Assembly (NCBI GenBank): GCA_905234455.1
Contig: CAJOIH010000004.1
Span: forward strand, 43,490 to 107,489
Source of the DNA: an uncultured Bacteroidales bacterium
Lineage (GTDB): Bacteria > Bacteroidota > Bacteroidia > Bacteroidales > F082
DNA: 64,000 nucleotides
Direction of reading: 5' to 3'
The notes under the pieces are model-generated. The model saw only the letters and a list, made by a program, of their open reading frames with translations. It was not told where the DNA came from and did not search any database. Of the stretch, positions 27,358-36,500 are shown one piece after another. The position numbers and the translations under genes were made by a program. Position 1 is the first letter of the stretch, and every line of letters starts with the position of its first letter.

Positions 27358-27855
27358 TTAAACTTTCTGTTTTACCTTCCTTCGGTCGGTGAGGGCTTGC
27401 GCCGTTTCGTTTTCCGTTTTCTTGTGTCCATAAAACACCAATGAATGGTGGGTGATCTCCACGCCGAGTTCTTCCTCGATGGTCTTCTGGATTTCCAGCA
27501 GTCGCGGGTCGCAGTATTCCATCACCTGTCCGGTGTCGAGGTCCACGAAATGGTCGTGTTGGCGGAACTTGTAGGAACGCTCATATTGGGCGCAGTTGTG
27601 TCCGAATTGGTGTTTGACCACTAGGTCGCAGTCGAGCAGCAACTCGATGGTGTTGTACAAGGTGGCGCGACTTACACGGTATTTGCGCTCTTTCATCCGG
27701 TTGTAGAGGTTCTCGATGTCGAAATGTCCGTTCGACGAGTAGATCTCCTGAAGGATGGCGAAACGCTCCGGCGTCTTGCGGAGGTTGCGCATTTGGAGGT
27801 ATTCGGTGAATATCTTTTTGACAGTCAGTGCAATGTTATCGTTGTTCTCTTTCAT
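27358..27855 (-). CDS. fur: Fur-family transcriptional regulator
   Basis: 165-residue metal-dependent repressor. Winged helix in the N-terminal half ([26 protein letters not shown], split by the usual helices; [20 protein letters not shown] at about 54-73), then the metal-binding region [25 protein letters not shown] (split: [12 protein letters not shown]) and [14 protein letters not shown]. The CxxC pairs of the structural zinc site in classical Fur are absent, as in several Bacteroidota members. It could sense iron, peroxide or zinc; I use fur only as a family name. Overlaps the spoT stop by four bases. Confidence 0.85.
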   Translation of the reverse strand: MKENNDNIALTVKKIFTEYLQMRNLRKTPERFAILQEIYSSNGHFDIENLYNRMKERKYRVSRATLYNTIELLLDCDLVVKHQFGHNCAQYERSYKFRQHDHFVDLDTGQVMEYCDPRLLEIQKTIEEELGVEITHHSLVFYGHKKTENETAQALTDRRKVKQKV

Positions 27856-30044
27856 GACAGTTTAACACGTACAGCTTTTTTGACTTCCTTCATTTTGTTG
27901 AGTTTTTCCAGGAGCAGGTTGAGCTCGTTGGTGCTGTGCACGTAGATGGCGATGTTGGCTTCCACGAGGTCTTGCTTCGACTCCATCTGCAGGGAGTGGA
28001 GGTTGAGTTTCATCTCGTTGGAGAGCAGGTCGGTCATCTTGTTGAGCAGCCCCACGTTGTCAATGGCGGTGATCCTCAGGGTGGCAAGGAAGGCAATGTC
28101 GCTCTTGGGTTGCCATTTGGCTTTGACAATGTTGTTGCCGAAATGCGACATCATGTTGATGGCTTTGGGGCAGTCGGACCGGTGGATCTGCAGCGGCTCG
28201 CCGGGAAAGTTGAATGCCACCACCTCGTCACCGGGGATGGGATTGCAGCAGGTGGCCACGTTGAAATCGAACTCGCCCAATGACTCGAGGACGGAGTCTT
28301 CCGGTTTGTCTTCGTTGCCGATCAGCCCGAAGGTGATGCGTTTCAGGAAGCTGCTTCCGCTGCCGCTTTGGGGTTTCAGCACCTTGGCGATATGCTGTTC
28401 GGTGATCTTGCCTTGGCTGAGGTAATAGAAGAAGTCGACGGCGCTGGTGAGGCGTTGGCTCTCCATCACCTTGTTGCGGTTGGCCTTCGAGGGTTCCATC
28501 GCCAGCTTCTTCATGATGTCGTTGAATAGCTCCTCGCCCTTCTCGCGGAAGCCGCGTCGGTATTCCTTGATGCCGGCTTTGAGTTTCGACTTGGCAAAGG
28601 CGGTGTTGAGGAACTCGAACCATTTCTCCTGTGGGTGTTGGGCCTCGGAGGTAATGATCTCGACTTGGTCACCGGTGCTCAGCTTATGGTCGAGCTGCAC
28701 CAGCTGGTTGTTGACGTGGGCGGCGATGCTATGGTTGCCCACCTCGGAGTGGATACTATAGGCAAAGTCGAGGGCAGTGGAGTGCTTGGGCAATGCGATG
28801 GCCTTGCCTTGTGGGGTGAATACCTTGATCTCGTCGGAGAACAAGTCGTTGGTGAAGGTGTCCACAAAGTCGATGGTCGAATCGCTCTCCGAACCCAGCA
28901 GTTCCTTGATGCGTTTCATCCACTCGTCGAATCCGCTCTCGGTCTGGTTGTCGGTGCGGTACTGCCAATAGGCGGTAAAGCCCTTCTCGGCAATCTCGTT
29001 CATGCGCTTGCTGCGAATCTGTACCTCCACCCAGTTGCCCTCGTGGCTCATGAACAGGGCATGGATCGACTCGTAACCATTCATCTTGGGCGACGAGATC
29101 CAGTCTTTCAGCCGGGCAGCGTTGGGCGTGTACACGTCGGTGAGGATGGCGTAGATCTTCCAGCATTCGATTTTCTCCATGTCGAGCGGACAGTCCACGA
29201 TGAGTCGGACGTTGAAGTTGCCGTACAACTCGTCGAAGGTGAGCTGCTTCTTCTGCATGCGTTTCCAGATGGAGAAGGTGGAGCGTTCGATGATCTGGCT
29301 GGTCACTTCGACGCCGCGTTTCTTGAAGGCTTCTTGGGCAGGACCCAGAAAGCTGCGAAGCAGTGCGGTTTTCTCGGCTCGGATGCCGTCCATCTGTTTC
29401 CGGATGCTGTCGTACACCACCGGGTCGCGATACATGAGGGAGAGGTCCTCCAATTCGTTCTTGATGGCATGGAGTCCCAGGCGATAGGCGAGGGGAGCGT
29501 AGATGTATGAGGTTTCAGAGGCGATCTTGAGCTGCTTGTGGGGTGGCATCGAACTCAAGGTGCGCATGTTGTGCAGCCGGTCGGCCAGCTTGATGAGCAC
29601 CACACGGACGTCGTAGCTGAGCGTGCTGATGATCTTCTTGAAGTTCTCTGCCTGGAGGCTCTCGGCGTTTTCCACTTTTTCAAGTTTGGTCAGGCCGTCG
29701 ATGACCAACGCCACCTTGTCGCCAAACCGTTGGCGGATGTCGTCGAGGGTGAACTCAGTGTCTTCCACCACGTCGTGCAACAAGGCGCACACGAGTGAAG
29801 TGCGGCCCAACCCGATGTCCTCGGCAGCGATGGTGGCCACGGCGATGGGGTGGTAGATGTAAGGCTCTCCTGAACGGCGACGCTGTTTGCTATGGGCATT
29901 GGCAGCGAAGTAAAAGGCATCCTCCACCAGGGCCAGGTCCTGAGGCTCTTTGCGCGTTTGCCAGACCGTCAGCAAATGCTCGTATCGTCGCAGAATCTCT
30001 TCCTGCTCCTCTTTTTTGTAATCGTCGGGTAAAACGTGCTCCAT
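27852..30044 (-). CDS. spoT: Bifunctional (p)ppGpp synthetase/hydrolase, RelA/SpoT family
   Basis: Makes and degrades the stringent-response alarmone. 730 residues: HD hydrolase domain with [16 protein letters not shown] and intact HDVVEDT (His90-Asp91), synthetase domain with [14 protein letters not shown] (about 330-343), TGS domain (about 405-465, [20 protein letters not shown]), a helical/CC region and a C-terminal ACT domain (about 655-730). Intact HD and synthetase motifs point to a bifunctional enzyme. It leads the operon spoT-fur-purA, tying alarmone control to adenylate synthesis. Confidence 0.95.
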   Translation of the reverse strand: MEHVLPDDYKKEEQEEILRRYEHLLTVWQTRKEPQDLALVEDAFYFAANAHSKQRRRSGEPYIYHPIAVATIAAEDIGLGRTSLVCALLHDVVEDTEFTLDDIRQRFGDKVALVIDGLTKLEKVENAESLQAENFKKIISTLSYDVRVVLIKLADRLHNMRTLSSMPPHKQLKIASETSYIYAPLAYRLGLHAIKNELEDLSLMYRDPVVYDSIRKQMDGIRAEKTALLRSFLGPAQEAFKKRGVEVTSQIIERSTFSIWKRMQKKQLTFDELYGNFNVRLIVDCPLDMEKIECWKIYAILTDVYTPNAARLKDWISSPKMNGYESIHALFMSHEGNWVEVQIRSKRMNEIAEKGFTAYWQYRTDNQTESGFDEWMKRIKELLGSESDSTIDFVDTFTNDLFSDEIKVFTPQGKAIALPKHSTALDFAYSIHSEVGNHSIAAHVNNQLVQLDHKLSTGDQVEIITSEAQHPQEKWFEFLNTAFAKSKLKAGIKEYRRGFREKGEELFNDIMKKLAMEPSKANRNKVMESQRLTSAVDFFYYLSQGKITEQHIAKVLKPQSGSGSSFLKRITFGLIGNEDKPEDSVLESLGEFDFNVATCCNPIPGDEVVAFNFPGEPLQIHRSDCPKAINMMSHFGNNIVKAKWQPKSDIAFLATLRITAIDNVGLLNKMTDLLSNEMKLNLHSLQMESKQDLVEANIAIYVHSTNELNLLLEKLNKMKEVKKAVRVKLS

Positions 30045-30066
30045 CCTATATTGTTTTTTTAACTCG

Positions 30067-30074
30067 CAAAGTTA
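30067..30074 (-). promoter_or_regulatory. -7 promoter element of the spoT-fur-purA operon
   Basis: Minus-strand TAACTTTG, perfect consensus, 22 bases from the spoT ATG. It diverges from the promoter at 30094-30101. Confidence 0.7.
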
Positions 30075-30093
30075 TCAAAAAATAATTATTGTT

Positions 30094-30101
30094 TACCTTT
30101 G
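30094..30101 (+). promoter_or_regulatory. -7 promoter element of the T9SS surface protein gene
   Basis: TACCTTTG, perfect consensus, 18 bases before the ATG at 30120. It shows that the upstream TTG at 30099 is not the start. Confidence 0.7.
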
Positions 30102-30119
30102 CAATTCAAAAATTCACCT

Positions 30120-32387
30120 ATGCGTAAACTTTTTTTTGTTGTCGTCCTGCTGATGATGGTCCTCCCAGCCTGGGCCACCCACCAGCGTGCTGCCGAGATC
30201 ACCTACGAATGGAAAGGGGGCAACGCCTACGAGTTTACGCTGACGTGCTATACCTATACCCCTAGCCTGGCCGGCGTGCAACGCGACTCGTTGCTGGTGA
30301 TGTGGGGCGACGGCTTTGGCGACTATGTGCCACGTGTGGTGTATGAAAACCTCGGCGACGACTATACGCTCAATGTCTACCGGATGGTCCACAACTACGC
30401 CTCGTCGGGCACCTACGTAGTGAGCATGGAAGACCCCGACCGTAACTATGGCGTGGTCAACGTGCCCAACTCGGTGAGCGTGCCGATGTATATCGAGAGC
30501 GAGTTGGTCATTAATCCCTTCTTGGGATACAACAACTCGGTACAGCTGCTCAACGCCCCCGTCGACCGTGGCTGCGTGGGCAAGCCTTTCTACCATCATC
30601 CTGGGGCTTACGACCCCGACGGCGACAGCCTCAGTTACCGACTCGTACCATGTAAGGGCGCCAACGGCGAGGATATCCCGGGGTATACCTACCCCCAGGC
30701 CTCGAGCTTGTTCGACATCGACCCCGCCACAGGCATCCTCCAGTGGGAAAACCCCATGCTTCAAGGCGAGTACAACGTGGCCATCCTCATCGAAGAATGG
30801 CGCCAAGGCGTGAAAGTCGGATCAGTGATTCGCGACATGCAAATCCTCGTCGAAGCCTGTAACAACAACCTGCCTCAGATTAATGCAATAAGCGACACTT
30901 GTGTTGTTGCTGGTAGTATACTCGATTTTGTTGTCAGCGCCCTCGATCCCGATGGCGACCAAGTTACCTTGGAGGCTTCGGGTGGACCCCTCGGCTTGCC
31001 GGTCAGTCCCGCCGTGATGACACCTCCAACGGATTTCGGACTGAACCCCGCCTTTGAGTTTACCTGGCAAACCGTGTGCAGCCATATTCGTAAGACGCCT
31101 TACCAGCTGGTGATCCACGCCAAGGATGATTCGTTCCCCATTCCATTGAGCAACGTCCACGCGATTAATATCACAGTCATCGGGCCCGCAGTGGAAGGGT
31201 TGGAAGTCACACCTCACTTTCAACTCACATGGTCCCCTTACTTGTATTGTTCCAACGTCTCCGCCATCCGAGTGTATCGCCGTACGGGCTCCACGCCTTA
31301 TGTGCCCGACTATTGTGAGACGGGAGTGCGACCGGGTTATCAGCTCATCGCCGAACTACCGGCCAATGCCACCTCGTATCTCGACGACAATGGGGGACAG
31401 GACTTCCTCCAGGGCGTCGACTACTGCTACCGTGTCGTAGCGCTCTTCCATGGCGGCGCCGAGAGCCGACCCAGTGACGAGGTCTGTGTCCAGATTCCCA
31501 ACAACCAGCCGTTGATGACCAAAGTCTCCAACGACGAGATGCAACTGCTTGATGGCCCGATGCAGGTGGAATGGGTGAGGCCGCGTGACATCGATCCTCA
31601 GTTTACTGCCCCTTTCAACTATCAGTTGATTCGCAATCTTGATGGCGTGGAAAGCACGGTGTATACCGGTGCGGACTCCACGTTCCGTGATGGAGAGGTT
31701 CAGCTGTCAGAGGTGCGGTCGCTGACCTATCGTGTGGAGATGAAGGATGCCAACCAGCAAGTGATGGGCACCAGCACTCCTGCCGGACCCGTGATGCTGA
31801 CAGGTACGGGAGGCGACAAAACCGTTACCTTGAACTGGACTGAGGCCGTGCCATGGGTGGTCGACAGCACCGAGGTCTTCAAGAAAATAGATACGGTCTT
31901 TGTGAAAACTGCCAGTGTCGCCACTATATCTTATACCGACGTTCACGTCTTGAACGACGTCACCTATCAGTATTATGTCCGTACCTATGGGCATTACACC
32001 CTTGAAGGACTGCCGCGTCCGCTGGTGAACTATTCCGCCATCATCGAGGTGAAACCTAATCCTGATGAGCCAGAGCCTGAGCCCGACCAGCCGGTCTATG
32101 AGCTGCCTAACGTATTCACACCCAACGACGACGGTATCAACGACGTGTTCGTCCCCCGTGACATCACTCCTGAACTCATCACCAACGTGAAGATGCACAT
32201 CTTCAACCGTTGGGGTCGTACGGTCTATGACACCGACGATATCTTCATCAACTGGAACGGCCGTGTGGGCGGTAGCGGTCAACCATGCTCCACCGGTACC
32301 TATTTCTACGTCTGCGACGTGGAAATGCAAACCCCCGAAGGGCCTGTCGCCAAGCGCCTTCAGGGGTCGATCATGATTGTTCGGTAA
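30120..32387 (+). CDS. T9SS type B-sorted surface protein (gliding motility-associated C-terminal domain)
   Basis: 755-residue secreted protein. Signal peptide residues 1-19 (MRKLFFVVVLLMMVLPAWA). The body contains beta-sandwich repeats: an early block with PVDRGCVGKPFYHHPGAYDPDGDS, cadherin/PKD-like segments with SALDPDGDQV, and fibronectin-III-like modules (about 370-640). The C-terminal about 90 residues are a CHU_C domain, starting LPNVFTPNDDGINDVF and including IFNRWGRTVYDTDD, the sorting signal for type IX secretion. Such proteins are displayed on the cell surface or released; ligand unknown. It ends nine bases before the convergent gapA. Confidence 0.9.
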   Translation: MRKLFFVVVLLMMVLPAWATHQRAAEITYEWKGGNAYEFTLTCYTYTPSLAGVQRDSLLVMWGDGFGDYVPRVVYENLGDDYTLNVYRMVHNYASSGTYVVSMEDPDRNYGVVNVPNSVSVPMYIESELVINPFLGYNNSVQLLNAPVDRGCVGKPFYHHPGAYDPDGDSLSYRLVPCKGANGEDIPGYTYPQASSLFDIDPATGILQWENPMLQGEYNVAILIEEWRQGVKVGSVIRDMQILVEACNNNLPQINAISDTCVVAGSILDFVVSALDPDGDQVTLEASGGPLGLPVSPAVMTPPTDFGLNPAFEFTWQTVCSHIRKTPYQLVIHAKDDSFPIPLSNVHAINITVIGPAVEGLEVTPHFQLTWSPYLYCSNVSAIRVYRRTGSTPYVPDYCETGVRPGYQLIAELPANATSYLDDNGGQDFLQGVDYCYRVVALFHGGAESRPSDEVCVQIPNNQPLMTKVSNDEMQLLDGPMQVEWVRPRDIDPQFTAPFNYQLIRNLDGVESTVYTGADSTFRDGEVQLSEVRSLTYRVEMKDANQQVMGTSTPAGPVMLTGTGGDKTVTLNWTEAVPWVVDSTEVFKKIDTVFVKTASVATISYTDVHVLNDVTYQYYVRTYGHYTLEGLPRPLVNYSAIIEVKPNPDEPEPEPDQPVYELPNVFTPNDDGINDVFVPRDITPELITNVKMHIFNRWGRTVYDTDDIFINWNGRVGGSGQPCSTGTYFYVCDVEMQTPEGPVAKRLQGSIMIVR

Positions 32388-32396
32388 ACCGAAGAA

Positions 32397-33404
32397 TTAA
32401 TATTTCATCATCTCGATGAGGTCCACCATGCGGTTGGAGTAACCCCATTCGTTATCGTACCACGACATGATCTTCACCATCTTGCCCATCACCATGGTGC
32501 TTTGGGCATCGAAGATGCTGCTGTGGGGGTTGTGGATGACGTCGCAGCTGACGATCGGGTCCTCGGTGTACTCGAGCACGCCTTTCATGGGGCCTTCAGC
32601 AGCTTCCTTCATGGCAGCGTTGATCTCCTCCTTGGTGGCTTCGGTCTTCAAAGTGCACACGAGGTCAACCAAAGAACCAGTCGGAGTGGGGACGCGGACG
32701 GCAATGCCATCGAGTTTGCCATTGAGGTCGGGGATGACGATGCCCACAGCCTTGGCGGCGCCGGTGGTGGTGGGGATCTGCGACATGGCGGCCGAACGGG
32801 CGCGGCGCAGGTCGCTGTGCGGGCCGTCGAGGATCACCTGGTCGTTGGTGTAGCTGTGGATGGTGGTGATGTAACCCTGCTCGATGCCGAAACGGTCGTT
32901 CAACACCTTGGCCACAGGAGCCAGGCAGTTGGTGGTGCAGGAGGCGTTGCTCACGCACTCCACGTCGTCGGTGAGCTCGTGGTTGTTCACGCCGACCACG
33001 ATGGTGGCGTCGATGGCGTCCTTCGAGGGGGCGGAGAGGATGACTTTCTTGGCACCGGCTTTCAGGTGGTCGCCATAGCCGCCCTTGCTGCTTTCCTTCG
33101 AGCGGAACACACCGGTCGATTCAACCACCACGTCAGGGGTCTTGCCCCATTTGATGTTCAGCGGTGAACGCTCGGCGGTGACGGGAATGCGCTGGCCGTT
33201 GACAATCAGAGCGGTCTCGTCACACTCCACGGTGCCGGGGAACTTGCCCTGGGTGGAGTCGTATTTCAGCAAGTGGGCCAGCACCTTGGTGCTCGTCAAG
33301 TCGTTGACGCCCACGATTTCCAGATTCGGACGTTCGCAGATAATGCGGAACACGTTGCGGCCAATACGGCCGAAACCATTGATACCAACTTTAATCTTTT
33401 CCAT
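32397..33404 (-). CDS. gapA: Glyceraldehyde-3-phosphate dehydrogenase
   Basis: NAD-dependent glycolytic enzyme, 335 residues. N-terminal Rossmann signature VGINGFGRIGRNVFRI (about 5-20), catalytic cysteine in SNASCTTNCLAPVAKV (about 150-165), HSYTNDQ with the catalytic histidine, RRARSAAMSQIPTTTGAAKA (about 199-218) and WYDNEWGYSNRMVDL near the end. The NAD-specific adenine-site residue region VGVNDLT is of the ordinary glycolytic type. Confidence 0.98.
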   Translation of the reverse strand: MEKIKVGINGFGRIGRNVFRIICERPNLEIVGVNDLTSTKVLAHLLKYDSTQGKFPGTVECDETALIVNGQRIPVTAERSPLNIKWGKTPDVVVESTGVFRSKESSKGGYGDHLKAGAKKVILSAPSKDAIDATIVVGVNNHELTDDVECVSNASCTTNCLAPVAKVLNDRFGIEQGYITTIHSYTNDQVILDGPHSDLRRARSAAMSQIPTTTGAAKAVGIVIPDLNGKLDGIAVRVPTPTGSLVDLVCTLKTEATKEEINAAMKEAAEGPMKGVLEYTEDPIVSCDVIHNPHSSIFDAQSTMVMGKMVKIMSWYDNEWGYSNRMVDLIEMMKY

Positions 33405-33446
33405 TTTGAAATGTATTGATATGATTGTTTGTTTGAATTAAAACTG

Positions 33447-33454
33447 CAAAAATA
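33447..33454 (-). promoter_or_regulatory. -7 promoter element of gapA
   Basis: Minus-strand TATTTTTG, perfect consensus, 42 bases upstream of the gapA ATG. Confidence 0.65.
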
Positions 33455-33488
33455 CGATATTCTCCGGAAAACATCGTTAATTTTTCCC

Positions 33489-33511
33489 TATTTTTGCCAA
33501 AACTATCTTTG
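33489..33511 (+). promoter_or_regulatory. Two overlapping-range -7 elements of the PPDK-like gene
   Basis: TATTTTTG (33489-33496) lies 19 bases before the ATG at 33516, the usual distance in this window. A second perfect match, TATCTTTG (33504-33511), lies only four bases from the ATG and would give a leaderless transcript if used. Confidence 0.6.
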
Positions 33512-33515
33512 GATC

Positions 33516-36500
33516 ATGTCAGAACCCTTCAAATCACAAGCCCTCGAGGCCAATCTTGAACAAACCCGATATAAAGATATCTTCATCCCCGAAGAACACC
33601 AGCAGTTTATCAACCTGTCAGTCAAATACTTCGGCATCAACAAACGGGCTAAGGACTGCATCACCGAATACCACCACCCGATGTCGAACCATGCTTTCGT
33701 CACCGAGGAATTGCGCAAAATCCTCATCGACGACTTCTGGTTTTATACCAGGGAAGATGTTCCCGCCGACGCCTACCTCATCCCCATCGAGATGATGCGC
33801 AGCCTTATGAGACCTGACGTTCCTAAGAAGCTGAGACTCAATATTGTTAACACGCTTATGGAGTTTTCGGAGAAAGCCTCAAGTTTGTCATTGCGAGGAG
33901 CGGAGAGTAGCGAAGCGACGTGGCAATCCAATCAGGGTAATACTGGATTGCCACGCTGCGCTCGCAATGACATTATCGACGCTGTTTTTGACGTCCTTGA
34001 GGAGCGATTCGACGCCAACCGTGATTGCTATATCCTGGCCTCGAAATATGCCATAAGATATCTAGATACTCTAGCTCATGACGAACAATATGGCCCCAGG
34101 GCGATGAAGCTGACACAAACCATCCTCGGGGAAACCTATCGCTATTGGCAGGATACCACCCAAGTGGAGAATTGGCTCAACGAAAAAGCCGCTTTGGTGG
34201 AACCTCAAGAAGCCCAAGCCATCAAGGAATCCATCGGCGAACCCTATTTCAGCCAACTCAACAACGACCTGAATCATGCCGATACCTGGGAGAAACTAAA
34301 AGAAATGCCGGTCTTCGATCAAATCGCCTCTCGTTTCACCAAGTCGGAAGAAACCTTCCCGCATTTCATCACCAAGTTCCATTATGTGTTCTTCCTGCTT
34401 CACCTCCCAGGTATGGAGAGCCAGCGAGAACGCCTTATCTGGAACATGAATCGCATGCTCCGCGATGCCGTCGACGAGATGCCGCAAGAACAGGTCATGC
34501 CCTTCATCGACACCATCTTCGATTTGGCCCAGGAACTGCGAAAGGACTATATGTCGGCTGTGCTCGACTTTCAACTTACCCTCGGTTTGAAGATCATCGA
34601 CATCGACCAGACCGAACAAAAGGAAATCGTCAACTACTTTGAGAAAAAACTCATCAATTTCGGTTTCGTCACCCCAGGTAAGGTGTTTGTCAACGAGGAT
34701 TGGCAACTCTCTGTGGATGAGAACCATATCAAAAACATTCGGGTGTGGCTCGAACTTATCGAACACTCCAAGTTCCCCATGGAGAAACTGCTCTCCAGCT
34801 TGATTGTCAATTTGAAATTGGGCGGCATCTTCCTCAGCGATACCGACCTCTTCCAGCGCGAAATCACCAAGATCCTCAACTCGAACATCACTCCCTATTA
34901 TAAGAAGGTGAAACAGCTCACTCGCATCTTCCCGGTCTACTTCAACGAGATTGGCGCTGAGGGCGAGATCCGCAACGTCACCACCAACATGGACGAGATC
35001 TCAGGGCGTGAGGATAAACTGGTGCATTTCCTTCGCAAACAAGTGCATACTGAGAGTAATAATACGCTTATCGGACTGACATTCAGTGTGTTCCAGTTTT
35101 GGAGCGATGGCTTCAAGGAGAATCTTAGGTCCATCTTGCCGAACAACGTGTACGACAGCATCGACGTCGATAGTGAGTGGTTCACCCATGTCCATGACAT
35201 CACTGTGACGATGAGCGAGATCAGCTGCCTCGATGCCGAGGACCTGCTGATGCTCTCGCGCGACGATTTCGACAAACTCATCACCCGTGCCGCCGAGAAA
35301 CTTGGGCTCGAACCCAGGATTCGAGACCGGGAGCACGCCCGCTTGATGGACATTCGTGACCTGTACGCCTTCCTCCGTGAGAAGTATTCCTTTGAGTCGG
35401 TGAACATTTTCAATTCCTTAAGAAGCTGCCCCTTCCTTTCCGACAAGGACATCGACGAGTTTGAAACCGCCTATAAGAACAAGGAGATCGGCAAGTCACT
35501 GAAGATGATTTATCGTTTCATGGAGAAGCTGAAGCAGATTATCTTCAACCCCGAGGAAAGCGAAGGCTGGGAGAATATTTACCACAAGCGCCATATCGCC
35601 ATCGGCATCCCCTCGATGTACGGCACCTACCGCGAGAACAAATTCGAGGCCATGGGTCTGACCTTCCGCCTCGAACGTGTGGCCACCCAGCTGATGGAAC
35701 AGGTGGTCCAGGGCATCAACCTCGAATACATCTCCGCCCGCACGCTGGAGGTTATTTATGACATTCTGGAGTATTTCCGCGAAGGCCTCGAACTTGACGG
35801 TATCACCAACCAAGGCTTGAACTCGAAACTCAAGATGCTCAAGTACTCACTGACTTCGCGAAGCTTCTCGTTCGACCAGTATATCAACATCTTCCAGTTT
35901 ATCTCGGAAGATGTCAAACGCATCGTTATCAGCTACTTCCTGAAGTCGTATGAATATCCGCTGAAGGTGGTCGTTCCGCAGCTCTTTGATCCCGAGGGCA
36001 AGCTCGACGAGAAGGAGACCGCAGCGCTGATCAGCCGCAAGTCGGAGGAATTCCACCGTGACCTGCTGTCGGATGCCTTCCTGATGCAGCCCCTGGATAA
36101 CTTCATTGCCCGCATCTTGAAGTCGTTGCGAGGCATGGCTGCCGACCTCGATGAGAAGCTCATCAGCGACATCATGACCTACAACTCCGAAATGTTGATC
36201 AGCCCCTTCTGGGAAGCCACCCCGAAGATGGACAACCAAGTGTTTATTGGAAACAAGGCTTACCACCTTAAGAACCTCTACCTCAATGGTTTGCCGGTTC
36301 CTCCCGGCTTTGTTATCACCACGGAGACTTTCCGTCGCAATGAGACTATCAATACCATCCCCGAGCTACGCTCTGAGATTCACGGGATGATCCGCCGCTT
36401 CATCACTGGATTGGAAGGAATCACCCAGAAGAAGTTCGGCGACCCTCAGAATCCCTTGTTGCTTTCGGTCCGTTCGGGGACGGCCATTTCGATGCCCGGA

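Noticed and set aside
33881..33975. CRISPR repeat or transposon end at the palindrome in the PPDK-like gene
   Set aside because: Only one copy in the window, no spacers, no transposase; fits a non-autonomous palindromic repeat instead.
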